A DNA stretch of 64,000 bases from an uncultured Porphyromonadaceae bacterium (GTDB taxonomy: Bacteria; Bacteroidota; Bacteroidia; Bacteroidales; UBA11471), in NCBI GenBank assembly GCA_900542765.1, contig UQOX01000012.1:1-64000 (forward strand), in the 5' to 3' direction. Every line of letters starts with the position of its first letter. The stretch's first letter is position 1. The notes beneath the pieces are model-generated. The model saw only the letters and a program-made list of their open reading frames with translations, searched no databases and was not told the origin of the DNA. This document shows positions 54,695 through 63,851 of the stretch, piece by piece. The position numbers were made by a program, and so were the translations under genes.

Positions 54695-54844
54695 CTATTT
54701 GAACCGTTGATCCAACGCATCATAAAACAGCAAATTTTCTCCTACAAGAATCTCATGTATGTATCCTTCGGGTGTGATGATAAATTTGGTTGGAAATCCT
54801 AAGTATCTCTTGGATTTTTTCTTGACATGCCGCCCAAGGGGCGT
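54695..54844 (-). pseudogene. Remnant of a thioredoxin-fold (TlpA/AhpC-like) gene, C-terminal part
   Basis: On the minus strand, between stop codons at 54847-54845 and 54697-54695, the frame reads a short peptide containing RYLGFPTKFIITPEGYIHEI and then LVGENLLFYDALDQRFK. The FPTKFIITPEG block matches the cis-proline strand and turn of TlpA-type thiol-disulfide oxidoreductases, normally the last third of the protein. There is no start codon and no CxxC part upstream in any frame I read. It is therefore likely a decayed fragment. The identification is by motif only. Confidence 0.5.
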
Positions 54845-55310
54845 TTACACAACCGGCCGGGGTTCCTGTTTTCCGCCGGCTCAGTAGAGTACCGTCGGCC
54901 AAGTCGGGGGGAATCGTTTTTAAATTATCTTTTGAAGCATAAAAAAACATCAACGGGCTTCTTTGTCGCGAATTGAAAGTGGCCTATCGACGTTGATTGT
55001 TCCTTGCAACCTTTTGTTGCGGGGAAGGGATTTTTGGTTTATTTCTCATAAAATCGGAAGTCGTTTGACAAAAAAACTCAAAAAAAGGAGGCCGACGATG
55101 GTCTCACCGAAAACCGATGATTCACTTTTGCGTGAGGTTCAAGTATTTAAAAAAACTTTATTTCACTAATAAATCGCACACAAAAGACATTTCCTCATTA
55201 AAGTATCGTACCTTTGCGGCAAATTTTTGAAGACAAGAAAATACGGTTCGATACCCAACCGTCGCAACAAGAGACATTCACCCATCTATCCGTAACCTCA
55301 GGATTCGCTT
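54845..55310. other. Non-coding stretch upstream of the efflux operon
   Basis: No convincing gene is present; short open frames here start at TTG and show no family pattern. It contains TACCTTTG at 55209-55216, a likely -7 element for the efflux operon, leaving a leader of about 90 bases. Confidence 0.55.
55209..55216 (+). promoter_or_regulatory. -7 element of the RND efflux operon
   Basis: TACCTTTG matches the consensus exactly and stands about 95 bases before the adaptor gene start. No -33 element was assigned with confidence. Confidence 0.45.
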
Positions 55311-56492
55311 ATGAAACGACCCGTCTTATCTGTAAATGCAAAACAACTCGCCGACAAGAAATTGTGGGGCATACTCCTGCTCATCGCACTTCTCATCGGC
55401 GCATATTTCATTTTCTCCCGCAAGGAGAAACCGCAAGAAGAATATGCCATCGTGGCAACCATGAAAGCCGAGCAAAACGATGTCGGCGTGTATGGCGAAT
55501 ATGTGGGCCGCGTACGAGCCCAGCAATTTGTCGAGGTGCATGCGCGTGTCGAAGGCTTCCTCGAACAGATGCTGTTTGAAGAGGGTACTTATGTAAAAAA
55601 GAACCAAGTGCTGTTTGTCATCGACCAACGCCAGTACAAGGCCAAAGCCGACAAAGCGGCCGCCCAACTGAAAAAAGACCAGGCCCAGGAAAGCAAGGCG
55701 CAGCACGACTTGGAACGTATCCGCCCGCTTTATGAGCAGAACGCGGCCAGCCAGCTCGACCTCGACAACGCCATCGCGGCTTATGAAAGCGCCAAAGCCT
55801 CGGTCATCATGAGCCAGGCCGACCTCGACCAAGCCCTCATGGAACTCGACTACACCGTCGTGCGGTCGCCCATCGCCGGCAACATCAGCGAGCGCCTCGT
55901 CGACCTCGGAACGCTGGTGGGCACCAACGGCAAATCGCAACTGGCCACCATCGTCAAGAGCGACACGGTGCTGGTCGATTTCAGCATGACCGCCCTCGAC
56001 TACCTGCGCAGCAAGGAGCGTAACGTAAACTTGGGCCAGAAGGTCGAGAACCGCTCGTGGCAACCCTACATCACCATTACCTTGGCCGACAACACGCAAT
56101 ATCCCTACAAAGGTCTGGTCGACTTCGCCGAGCCGCAGGTCGACCCGCTCACCGGGACTTTCTCGGTGCGCGCCGAGATGCCCAACCCCGACCATGTGCT
56201 CCTGCCGGGCCAGTCGACCAAGGTGCTGCTATTGCTCGACGTGCGCGAAAATGCCGTAACCGTACCGTTGAAGGCCGTCATCATCGAAAAAGGCGGTGCC
56301 TACATCTATGTGGTGCGTGAAAACGGCACAGCCGAGAAGCGCTTCATCGAACTCGGACCCCAACAGGAAAACATGGTTGTCGTCGAACGCGGCTTGTCGA
56401 CCGACGAAGAAATCGTTGTCGAAGGCTATCACAAGCTCACCCCGGGCATGAAAGTGAAAGTCGACAACCAGTATTTGGAAGCCCAACCGTAA
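55311..56492 (+). CDS. RND efflux periplasmic adaptor (membrane-fusion protein)
   Basis: This 393-residue protein has an N-terminal membrane anchor (WGILLLIALLIGAYFIF, about 19-35). A lipoyl/barrel-sandwich segment (VEVHARVEGFLEQMLFEEGTYVKKNQVLFVIDQRQY) is followed by a coiled-coil hairpin (about 105-170), the second lipoyl half and beta-barrel domains. It bridges the inner-membrane pump and outer-membrane channel. The next gene begins 13 bases downstream. It resembles AcrA/MexA but is anchored by a helix rather than a lipid. Confidence 0.93.
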   Translation: MKRPVLSVNAKQLADKKLWGILLLIALLIGAYFIFSRKEKPQEEYAIVATMKAEQNDVGVYGEYVGRVRAQQFVEVHARVEGFLEQMLFEEGTYVKKNQVLFVIDQRQYKAKADKAAAQLKKDQAQESKAQHDLERIRPLYEQNAASQLDLDNAIAAYESAKASVIMSQADLDQALMELDYTVVRSPIAGNISERLVDLGTLVGTNGKSQLATIVKSDTVLVDFSMTALDYLRSKERNVNLGQKVENRSWQPYITITLADNTQYPYKGLVDFAEPQVDPLTGTFSVRAEMPNPDHVLLPGQSTKVLLLLDVRENAVTVPLKAVIIEKGGAYIYVVRENGTAEKRFIELGPQQENMVVVERGLSTDEEIVVEGYHKLTPGMKVKVDNQYLEAQP

Positions 56493-56505
56493 TCTCAGCA
56501 CCGCC

Positions 56506-59500
56506 ATGAAAGTGAATTTCTTCATCGACCACCCGGTCTTTTCGATGGTCATCTCCATTCTCATTGTCATCGTGGGATTTATCGGACTGACCCTCTTGCC
56601 TATCGACCAATATCCGCAAATCACCCCGCCGGTGGTAAAAATCAGCGCCTCATATCCCGGTGCCAGCGCCACCACGGTGTCGCAAGCCGTTGCCACGCCC
56701 ATCGAACAGGAGTTGAACGGCACCCCGGGCATGATATACATGGAGTCGAGCAGTTCCAACTCGGGAGGGTTCTCGGCTACCGTCACCTTCGACGTATCGA
56801 CCGATGCCAACCTCGCCGCCGTCGAAGTGCAGAACCGCCTGAAACTGGCCGAGTCGCGACTGCCCAGCGAAGTGGTGCAAAACGGCATATCGGTCGAGAA
56901 ACAGGCCGCCAGCCAGTTGATGACAATCTGCCTAACATCAAACGACCCCAAATTCGATGAAATCTACCTCAGCAACTTCGCCACGCTGAATGTCGTAGAC
57001 CTCCTGCGCCGCATTCCCGGCGTGGGCCGCGTATCGAACGTCGGAAGCCGCTACTACGCCATGCAGATCTGGGTGCAACCCGACAAGCTGGCCAGTTTCG
57101 GCCTCACCGTGAAAGACCTGCAAACCGCACTCAAAGACCAAAATACCGAAGCGGCCGCCGGTGTCATGGGGCAACAGCCGGTGAGCGACGTCGACATCAC
57201 GATACCTATCACCACGCAGGGACGCCTCTCCACGGTAAGCCAGTTCGAGGACATCGTCGTACGAGCCAATGCCGACGGCTCGATTATCCGCCTCAGCGAC
57301 GTGGCCCGCGTGTCGCTCGAAGCCTCTTCATACAACACCGAGAGTGGCATCAACGGCGGTAATGCCGCGGTACTTACCATCTACATGCTTCCCGGCGCCA
57401 ACGCCATGGAAGTGGCCGAGAACGTAAAAGCCTCCATGGAAGAAATCAGCCGCAACTTCCCCGACGGCCTTACCTACGAGATACCGTTCGACATGACGAC
57501 CTACATCTCCGAGTCGATACATGAGGTCTACAAAACCCTCTTCGAGGCCCTCTTCCTGGTCATCATCGTCGTCTTTTTCTCCCTGCAAAGCTGGCGCGCC
57601 ACGCTCATTCCCGTCGTGGCGGTACCCATCTCGCTCATCGGTACGTTCGGGTGCATGCTCATCTTCGGCTTCTCACTCAACATGCTCACCTTGCTCGGAC
57701 TCGTTCTCGCCATCGGTATCGTCGTCGACGACGCCATCGTCGTGGTCGAAAACGTGGAACGCATCATGGACGACGAAAAACTCTCCCCTTACGAGGCAAC
57801 CAAGAAAGCCATGAACGGCCTGAGCAGCGCCCTCATCGCCACCTCGCTCGTCCTCGTGGCCGTATTCGTTCCCGTGAGCTTCCTCTCGGGCATCACCGGC
57901 ATGCTCTACCGCCAGTTCACCATCACCATTGCCGTGTCGGTCATCATCTCCACGGTGGTGGCCCTCACGTTGAGCCCGGTCATGTGTTCCTTGATTCTCA
58001 AACCCGATGACCCCAACAAGAAAAAGAACATCGTCTTCCGCTACATCAACATGTGGCTGCACACGGGCAACCACAAGTACATGAACGGCATACGGGCCTG
58101 CATCGCCAACCCGCGGCGCATCATGGCCGCCTTCGGGATAGGTCTTGTCATCATATTCTCGCTCAACTATTTAATACCCACCAGCTTCCTTCCCACCGAA
58201 GACCAGGGGTACTTCAAGGTCGAGCTCGAACTGCCCGAAGGGGCCACGCTCGAACGCACCCGCACGGTAACCAACCGCGCCATCGCCTACATCATGGACG
58301 ACCCGGCGGTCTCTTATGTGCAGAATGTAACGGGTACCAGCCCGCGTGTCGGTACCAACCAAGCCCGCAGCGAACTGACCGTCATTCTCAAACCGTGGGA
58401 CGAACGCAAGGACGAATCAATCAGCGACATCATGGCCCGCATACGCGAAGAGTTGGAGAAATACCCCGAGAGCAAGGTTTACCTCTCGACCCCGCCGGTG
58501 ATTCCGGGGCTGGGTAGCTCGGGAGGTTTCGAGATGCAACTCGAAGCCCGCGGCGACGCCACGTTCGACAACCTCGTGCAGGCCGTCGACACCCTCATGT
58601 TCTACGCCTCACAACGGAAAGAACTCTCGGGACTGTCGTCGTCGTTGCAAGCCGAGATACCCCAACTCTACTTCAACGTAGACCGCGACAAGGTGAAGTT
58701 CGCCGGCGTCCCCCTGACCGACGTATTCTCGACCATGAAAGCCTACACGGGGTCGGTCTACGTCAACGACTTCAACATGTTCAACCGCATTTACCGGGTA
58801 TATATCCAGGCCGAAGCCTCATATCGGAAATTCAAGGAAAACCTCAATCTCTTTTTCGTCCGCGGAAAAGACAACGCCATGATACCCCTCACCTCACTGG
58901 GCGATGCCTCCTACACGACAGGTCCGGGAAGCATCAAGCGCTTCAACATGTTCAACGCCGCTGTAATCCGCGGTGAGGCCGCCAAAGGATACAGTACGGG
59001 ACAAGCCATGAACACACTCGAAGAGATTGTGCAACGGCATCTCCCGTCGAACATCGGCGTCGAATGGAGCGGCCTCTCCTATCAAGAGAAAAAAGCCGGC
59101 GGGCAGACCGGCCTCATTCTGGCACTCGTCTTCGTCTTTGTATTCCTCTTCCTGGCCGCCCTCTACGAGAGTTGGATTATCCCCGTGGCCATCTTGCTCT
59201 CGCTGCCTGTGGCGGCCCTGGGCGCCTATCTCGGCATTTGGGTCTGCGGCCTCGAAAACGACGTCTACTTCCAAATAGGACTTGTGATGCTCATGGGTAT
59301 GGCGGCCAAGAACGCCATTCTCATCGTCGAGTTTGCCAAAGAGCAGGTCGACGCGGGCACTCCGCTCATCGAAGCCACCCTCAATGCCGCCCGCCTGCGT
59401 TTCCGCCCCATTCTCATGACCTCATTGGCATTCATCTTGGGTATGTTGCCCATGGTATTGGCCAGCGGCCCCGGCTCGGCCAGCCGGCAGGCTATCGGCA

Positions 59501-59628
59501 CCGGCGTTTTCTTCGGTATGATTGCCGCCGTAGCCATCGGCATTCTGCTCGTGCCTTTCTTCTTTGTATATATCTATAAACTCAAAGCGGCTTTGAAACA
59601 GAAAGCCCTGAAAGTAAAACGCGCATGA
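56506..59628 (+). CDS. RND efflux pump, hydrophobe/amphiphile type (AcrB-like)
   Basis: This 1040-residue proton-driven exporter has the length and layout of AcrB: a first membrane helix (residues 10-28), a large periplasmic loop, helices 2-6, a second loop and helices 7-12. The proton-relay aspartates D408/D409 are visible in GIVVDDAIVVVENVERI. GFSLNMLTLLGLVLAIG precedes them. The C-terminal helices include GLVMLMGMAAKNAILIVEFAKEQ. Substrates are probably amphiphiles, bile salts or drugs, but this cannot be told from sequence. Overlaps the channel gene by 4 bases. Confidence 0.95.
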   Translation: MKVNFFIDHPVFSMVISILIVIVGFIGLTLLPIDQYPQITPPVVKISASYPGASATTVSQAVATPIEQELNGTPGMIYMESSSSNSGGFSATVTFDVSTDANLAAVEVQNRLKLAESRLPSEVVQNGISVEKQAASQLMTICLTSNDPKFDEIYLSNFATLNVVDLLRRIPGVGRVSNVGSRYYAMQIWVQPDKLASFGLTVKDLQTALKDQNTEAAAGVMGQQPVSDVDITIPITTQGRLSTVSQFEDIVVRANADGSIIRLSDVARVSLEASSYNTESGINGGNAAVLTIYMLPGANAMEVAENVKASMEEISRNFPDGLTYEIPFDMTTYISESIHEVYKTLFEALFLVIIVVFFSLQSWRATLIPVVAVPISLIGTFGCMLIFGFSLNMLTLLGLVLAIGIVVDDAIVVVENVERIMDDEKLSPYEATKKAMNGLSSALIATSLVLVAVFVPVSFLSGITGMLYRQFTITIAVSVIISTVVALTLSPVMCSLILKPDDPNKKKNIVFRYINMWLHTGNHKYMNGIRACIANPRRIMAAFGIGLVIIFSLNYLIPTSFLPTEDQGYFKVELELPEGATLERTRTVTNRAIAYIMDDPAVSYVQNVTGTSPRVGTNQARSELTVILKPWDERKDESISDIMARIREELEKYPESKVYLSTPPVIPGLGSSGGFEMQLEARGDATFDNLVQAVDTLMFYASQRKELSGLSSSLQAEIPQLYFNVDRDKVKFAGVPLTDVFSTMKAYTGSVYVNDFNMFNRIYRVYIQAEASYRKFKENLNLFFVRGKDNAMIPLTSLGDASYTTGPGSIKRFNMFNAAVIRGEAAKGYSTGQAMNTLEEIVQRHLPSNIGVEWSGLSYQEKKAGGQTGLILALVFVFVFLFLAALYESWIIPVAILLSLPVAALGAYLGIWVCGLENDVYFQIGLVMLMGMAAKNAILIVEFAKEQVDAGTPLIEATLNAARLRFRPILMTSLAFILGMLPMVLASGPGSASRQAIGTGVFFGMIAAVAIGILLVPFFFVYIYKLKAALKQKALKVKRA

Positions 59629-61010
59629 AAACGACCCGATACATCGCCCTACTGCTCTGCGCCCTTACCTTGGGGGCGGTAACCTCGTGCAAGGTCGGGA
59701 AGAAATATTCCCGCCCCGAGATGGCCCTGCCCGAACGGATAGACTCCACCGCCGCCCTTCCCGACACCTTCTCGGTAGCCGACATGCACTGGTGGACCGT
59801 GTACACCGACACCATCTTGCAGAACCTCATCACCCAAACGCTCGAACACAACAAAGACATGCTCGCCGCCTCGGCCCGCATCAAAGAGCTGGCTGCCTTG
59901 CGCCGCGTCGACATCAGCAAGATATTGCCCCAACTCAACGGCCGCATTTATGCCGATAAAGACGCGACCAATTACGGCGGCGACGATTACAGCAACGACC
60001 CCGAGCTCCATGCCCGCGCCGTGCTGTCGTGGGAGGTCGACCTGTGGGGGAAACTCCGCTGGGGAGCCGAACGGAGCAAAGCCGAACTGCTCGAAGCCAT
60101 CGAAAACCAACGAGCCCTGCAAGTGAGCCTCGTAGCACAAGTGGCACAATCCTACTTTGAACTGATAGCCCTCGACCACGAGCTCGCCATTGTGCGTCAG
60201 ACCCTGCGAGCCCGTCAAGAAGGCGTGCGGCTTGCCCGCCTGCGTTTTGAAGGCGGACTCACCTCAGAGACCTCCTTCCAACAAGCCCGCGTGGAGCTCG
60301 CCCGCACCGCGACCCTCGTGCCCGACCTCGAACGCGCTATCGCCATCAAGAAAAACGAAATAGCCTTGCTCACCGGGACATTCCCCCGGGAAATCGCCCG
60401 GCAGAACGACCGGAACATCAACCGCCTGCCTCAATATCTGCCCGCCGGATTGCCCTCGGCCCTGCTCGAACGCCGTCCCGACGTGAGAGCCGCCGAAAAA
60501 GCCCTCATGGCCGCCAACGCCGAAGTGGGCATCGCCTTCACCAGCATGTTCCCGCAAATCACGCTCACCGCCGAATTCGGCATGGAAAGCGACGACATCA
60601 AGAACATCTTCCAGTCGCCCGCCCATTTCCTGAGCGGGACGCTCCTCACACCGCTCTTCAACATGGGAAAGAACATCTCCCAGCACAAAGCCAAGAAAGC
60701 CGCCTACGAACGCAGCGTCTACCTCTACGAGAAACAGGTGCTTGTCGCTTTCAAGGACGTGCACGACGCCATAGTCACCTACAACATGAGCGAGGAGGTG
60801 TTCAGTTCACGGCAGAAACTCGAACAGGCAGCATACAGCAACAACCAACTTGCCAACCTGCAATACATCAACGGTTACATCAGTTACCTCGACGTGCTCG
60901 ATGCCCAACGTGGTTATTTCGACGCACAAATCAGCCTCAACGAAGCCATTCTCGGCAAGCAGCTCGCCTTTGTGCAACTCTACAAGGCGTTGGGCGGCGG
61001 CTGGCAATGA
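59625..61010 (+). CDS. Outer-membrane efflux channel (TolC/OprM-like lipoprotein)
   Basis: This 461-residue protein has a lipoprotein signal with C22 in GAVTSCKVGKKYSRPEM. Two repeats of long helices and short strands follow: WWTVYTDTILQNLITQTLEHNKDMLAASARI in the first half, and LLERRPDVRAAEKALMAANAEVGIAFTSMFPQI in the second. The NodT/OprM-type motif RRPDVR is clear. It forms the exit duct for the preceding pump. No regulatory gene accompanies the operon. A strong terminator follows. Confidence 0.94.
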   Translation: MKTTRYIALLLCALTLGAVTSCKVGKKYSRPEMALPERIDSTAALPDTFSVADMHWWTVYTDTILQNLITQTLEHNKDMLAASARIKELAALRRVDISKILPQLNGRIYADKDATNYGGDDYSNDPELHARAVLSWEVDLWGKLRWGAERSKAELLEAIENQRALQVSLVAQVAQSYFELIALDHELAIVRQTLRARQEGVRLARLRFEGGLTSETSFQQARVELARTATLVPDLERAIAIKKNEIALLTGTFPREIARQNDRNINRLPQYLPAGLPSALLERRPDVRAAEKALMAANAEVGIAFTSMFPQITLTAEFGMESDDIKNIFQSPAHFLSGTLLTPLFNMGKNISQHKAKKAAYERSVYLYEKQVLVAFKDVHDAIVTYNMSEEVFSSRQKLEQAAYSNNQLANLQYINGYISYLDVLDAQRGYFDAQISLNEAILGKQLAFVQLYKALGGGWQ

Positions 61011-61366
61011 CCCGCGACCACAGACCCACATTTCTCATCGCCAGCTATCCCGGTAATTCAGGGATAGCTGGCGTTTTTTTACAAGAGGGGGGCCGGCAAG
61101 GACGACACGGAGAGGGGGAGCTGTGCACAATGACACGGAGCTGACAATCGACACGATTCGGCGGTTTCATCGAAAAAAAACAGGGTCATGAAATCACCGG
61201 GACACCACATGTCCGAGATTTCCCGACAAAAGAAGGAACGTTGCGCCATCTTTTCAGCACCATCGGTTGTTATAGTCTCACGGCACACATCTCTACTGCG
61301 GAGGCAAGCATTATACGGGATTCCTGCCGGGCAACTTTCATGTTTGTCATACCAAACCGCCTACCC
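61011..61366. other. Intergenic region after the efflux operon
   Basis: This 356-base stretch holds the operon terminator (61039-61080); beyond it I see no gene or clear promoter. A 69-codon open frame on minus looks random. Confidence 0.55.
61039..61080 (+). terminator. Efflux operon terminator
   Basis: CGCCAGCTATCCC (61039-61051) pairs with GGGATAGCTGGCG (61061-61073) over a 9-base loop, followed by seven T. Confidence 0.92.
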
Positions 61367-62245
61367 ATGAAAATAGCCATGAGCGGAGCGAGCGGCTTCA
61401 TCGGCAGCCACCTCGCCCAATTCCTGACCGACGAGGGGCACAAAATCGTCCCCTTGGAACGACAGATGTTCCGACCCGAAAACAAGGCGCTCCTGTGTCG
61501 CGCCCTGTCGGAGTGCGATGCCGTCATCAACCTGGCCGGAGCTCCCGTCAACAAACGTTGGACCCACACCTATAAAAAACAAATCTACGAAAGCCGCATC
61601 GGCACGACCCGCGCCCTGACCCGGGCGTTAAAAGAGGCCACCCCCGCCCCCCAGGTCTTCATCTCGACATCGGCAGCCGGCTACTACCCCTCATGGGGCG
61701 AATGGGACGAGTACAATGCCTCACACGGCAACGGGTTCCTCTCGTTGCTGTGCTGCGACTGGGAAGAGGCCGCCCGTGAATGTCCCGGCACCATGCGCCT
61801 GGTCATACCCCGCTACGGAGTCGTCCTGTCGCGCGAGGGAGGTGCCCTGCTCCCCCTGTTGCAGGCACAGCGGCGCCTGCATGCAGGCATCGTCATCGGC
61901 AACGGAGAGCAACCCTTTCCGTGGATAAGCCTCCCCGACCTCTGTCGGACCTACGCCCGGCTGTTGGGCGACAACAATATGCATGGGGTCTACAACTTCA
62001 CTTCCCCGGGCTGCGTCTCCCAGCATGAACTGGCACGCGTATTGGCGCAAATCGACGGACTCAGCCAACTGATTGCCATACCGAAATTTTTCTTCTACCT
62101 GCTCTATGGCGAGAGCGCGCAGTTCTTCACCGAGGGTCAACAGGTTCTCTCGAAACGATTGCAAGAGGCGGGCTTCGAATTTGCCCACCCGTCGGCAGAA
62201 GAGTTCCTAAGCGGAGGTCCCGTTGCCGAAGTATCGGAGGATTGA
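61367..62245 (+). CDS. TIGR01777-type NAD-dependent epimerase/dehydratase (extended SDR)
   Basis: This 292-residue protein starts at the ATG at 61367 (MKIAMSGASGFIGSHLAQFL), which puts the cofactor loop GASGFIG at 7-13. DAVINLAGAPVNKRWTHTYKKQIYESRI is the family hallmark, together with the STSAAGYYP segment carrying the active-site tyrosine. The family member in E. coli is YfcH. Function is unknown; it is not fused to a coenzyme-binding domain. It is probably transcribed alone. Confidence 0.88.
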   Translation: MKIAMSGASGFIGSHLAQFLTDEGHKIVPLERQMFRPENKALLCRALSECDAVINLAGAPVNKRWTHTYKKQIYESRIGTTRALTRALKEATPAPQVFISTSAAGYYPSWGEWDEYNASHGNGFLSLLCCDWEEAARECPGTMRLVIPRYGVVLSREGGALLPLLQAQRRLHAGIVIGNGEQPFPWISLPDLCRTYARLLGDNNMHGVYNFTSPGCVSQHELARVLAQIDGLSQLIAIPKFFFYLLYGESAQFFTEGQQVLSKRLQEAGFEFAHPSAEEFLSGGPVAEVSED

Positions 62246-62350
62246 CATCGGGCACCGCGGTTTCACCGGGGAAATTAGCCTCCGCACGAAAAGGATTCCC
62301 GGCAAGCCTTTTTTCGGCAGGAGGAGCGGCCATTTGTAGAGCCTATTTCT

Positions 62351-62358
62351 TATCTTTG
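62351..62358 (+). promoter_or_regulatory. -7 element of the EFR1-type gene
   Basis: TATCTTTG matches TAnnTTTG, 23 bases before the start. TTTG at 62333-62336 is 14 bases upstream, shorter than the usual 19-21. Confidence 0.45.
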
Positions 62359-62381
62359 CGGAAACCTCAAAAGACAAAACG

Positions 62382-63173
62382 ATGGACATTCTCCGCACCC
62401 ATGCCATTTTTTTCAGCGCAGCCGGCACGACCCGACAAATCACCGACGCCATCGCAGCCGGAATCGGGAATCCCGACATACGCTTCCACGACCTGCTGTT
62501 GCAGGCTCCGAAAGAAGCCGTTACAATCCCGGCCGGCGAAATAGCCCTCTTCGTCATGCCCGTCTACGCCGGGCGCATACCACAACCGGCCGCAAAAGCA
62601 TTGGAACAGATACACGGTGAAAAGACGCCCGCCATCATCGCCTGCGTCTACGGCAACCGCCACTACGACGACGCCTTGCGCGAACTGCGCGACCGAGTCG
62701 AGGAACAAGGCTTCTCGGTCATCTCGGCCGGGCTCTTCATCGCCCAGCACTCCATCTTCCCCCGCGTAGCCGCGGGACGCCCCGATGCCGCCGACCTGGC
62801 CGAAGCCAAACAATTCGGGCAAGAAAGCCGGCAATGGCTGACAACCCACCCCGAATGGGCAACATCACCCCGCATCGACGTGCCGGGCAACTATCCCTAT
62901 CGCCCCACGATGAATCCGCCGCTGAAACCCAAGACCAACCGGCACTGCAACGGTTGCGGTATCTGCGCCGCACAATGCCCGGCCGGAGCCATCGACAAAG
63001 AAGACCCGCGGCATCTCGACCCCGGGAAATGCCTCTCCTGCGCCCACTGCATCGCGGTATGCCCCCAACGGGCCAAACACTTCGGCGGACTGGTCTACCG
63101 ACTGGCCGCCCGCCAGTTTTTCAAAAAATTCGCCACCCCGCAAAAGAACCGCTGCATCTACCGACAGAAATAA
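62382..63173 (+). CDS. EFR1-type flavodoxin-ferredoxin protein
   Basis: This 263-residue redox protein combines an N-terminal flavodoxin-like domain (FFSAAGTTRQITDAIAAGI, residues 10-28, is the FMN phosphate loop; VMPVYAGRIPQP follows) with a C-terminal 2x[4Fe-4S] ferredoxin. The cluster cysteines are C189/C192/C195/C199 in HCNGCGICAAQCP and C217/C220/C223/C227 in CLSCAHCIAVCP. It is cytoplasmic, with no signal peptide. The electron partner is unknown. It stops in the same frame as the AT-rich remnant that follows. Confidence 0.92.
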   Translation: MDILRTHAIFFSAAGTTRQITDAIAAGIGNPDIRFHDLLLQAPKEAVTIPAGEIALFVMPVYAGRIPQPAAKALEQIHGEKTPAIIACVYGNRHYDDALRELRDRVEEQGFSVISAGLFIAQHSIFPRVAAGRPDAADLAEAKQFGQESRQWLTTHPEWATSPRIDVPGNYPYRPTMNPPLKPKTNRHCNGCGICAAQCPAGAIDKEDPRHLDPGKCLSCAHCIAVCPQRAKHFGGLVYRLAARQFFKKFATPQKNRCIYRQK

Positions 63174-63212
63174 AAGCCGACCGACAGCGACACGATAGAA
63201 TCCTGTGAACTC

Positions 63213-63443
63213 TCAAAAATTCCCATCAGGGGCTGGGGCTGGTTGCTGGGGTGCAGCATTCTGAGTTTGATCTGCTCCTTCATATTCCTGGTTACCCCCA
63301 TATATGGCGGAATCTTTATTCTCGTTTTCATTGGAATATCATTCATCTTATATGGCATATTCCGCATCATATTATCCTTCAAATTCAGAAAATTCAATAA
63401 ATTAATAGACGATAATGATTTTATAGAAATTGATGTTTATTGA
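63213..63443 (+). pseudogene. Possible truncated HdeD/DUF308-like membrane protein remnant
   Basis: Directly after the EFR1 stop, the same frame stays open to 63443. The part SKIPIRGWGWLLGCSILSLI onward has two hydrophobic helices (SILSLICSFIFLVTPIYGGIF and ILVFIGISFILYGIFRIILSF). The W-x-L-L-x-x-I-L-S and G-I-x-x-x-Y-G-I-F-R patterns resemble the C-terminal third of HdeD/DUF308 proteins. No ATG exists in frame; a TTG at 63243 is the only plausible start (66 residues). The region is distinctly AT-rich against its neighbours. It is either a decayed fragment or an unannotated small membrane protein. Confidence 0.4.
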
Positions 63444-63451
63444 TGCTGCCG

Positions 63452-63485
63452 GAGTACGGATTTGTTAATCCGTACTCTTTTTTTT
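63452..63485 (+). terminator. Terminator after the AT-rich membrane remnant
   Basis: GAGTACGGAT (63452-63461) pairs with ATCCGTACTC (63468-63477), followed by eight T. A functional terminator here implies transcription through the remnant. Confidence 0.88.
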
Positions 63486-63709
63486 CATTATTTCGACGGA
63501 GTTGCCCTGCTTACGACATCACTTCTCCCGTCTCTTGTTTGATTCCCTGGGAAAACAAAGGCTCATAAAAACACATCGACATAGCCGGCCGCATTTCCCA
63601 CAAAGCACCTCTTCCCGATTCATTTCGACACATATCCCCTTACGGCTCTCACACATGGGAAAGAAGAATTTCCAAAGCCGCATGAGGGTCCCGTTTTTGT
63701 CCCGGCCGA
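63486..63709. other. Non-coding stretch between terminators
   Basis: This part of the 319-base gap between the AT-rich remnant and the tRNA gene shows no gene; the open frames on either strand look random. Confidence 0.5.
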
Positions 63710-63759
63710 AAAATCAAATACCTCACAACTATCTGACAATCAAATAGTTGCGAGGTATT
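63710..63759 (-). terminator. Terminator of tRNA-Pro
   Basis: On the minus strand a 16-bp stem with one mismatch (AATACCTCGCAACTAT, 63759-63744, with 63732-63717) is followed by TTTGATTTTT. It lies just past the tRNA 3-prime end. Confidence 0.8.
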
Positions 63760-63762
63760 GTG

Positions 63763-63835
63763 TCGGGGTGAGAAGACTCGAACTTCCGACCTCCACGTCC
63801 CGAACGTGGCGCGCTGCCAACTGTGCTACACCCCG
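63763..63835 (-). tRNA. tRNA-Pro (CGG)
   Basis: The 73-base sequence folds as a cloverleaf. The acceptor stem pairs CGGGGTG (63835-63829) with CACCCCG (63770-63764) and has discriminator A; the C1-G72 pair is typical of tRNA-Pro. The D arm contains AGCACAGTTGGCAGCGC. The anticodon stem CCACG/CGTGG encloses loop TTCGGGA, giving anticodon CGG. The T arm is TCGGAAGTTCGAGTCTTCT-like with the GTTCGA loop. CCA is not encoded (ACA follows). Confidence 0.95.
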
Positions 63836-63851
63836 ATTGGCTTTGCGTGCG

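Noticed and set aside
54753..54953. 66-codon open frame on minus in the gap before the efflux operon
   Set aside because: It overlaps the thioredoxin-like remnant in another frame and has no family pattern; the remnant frame gives the recognisable motif.
54963..55169. Open frame on plus (68 codons) upstream of the efflux operon
   Set aside because: TTG start, no recognisable domain, composition like non-coding sequence, and it crosses an AT-rich promoter-like region.
63502..63747. Open frame on plus (81 codons) before tRNA-Pro
   Set aside because: No domain, no promoter, and it runs into the tRNA terminator hairpin.
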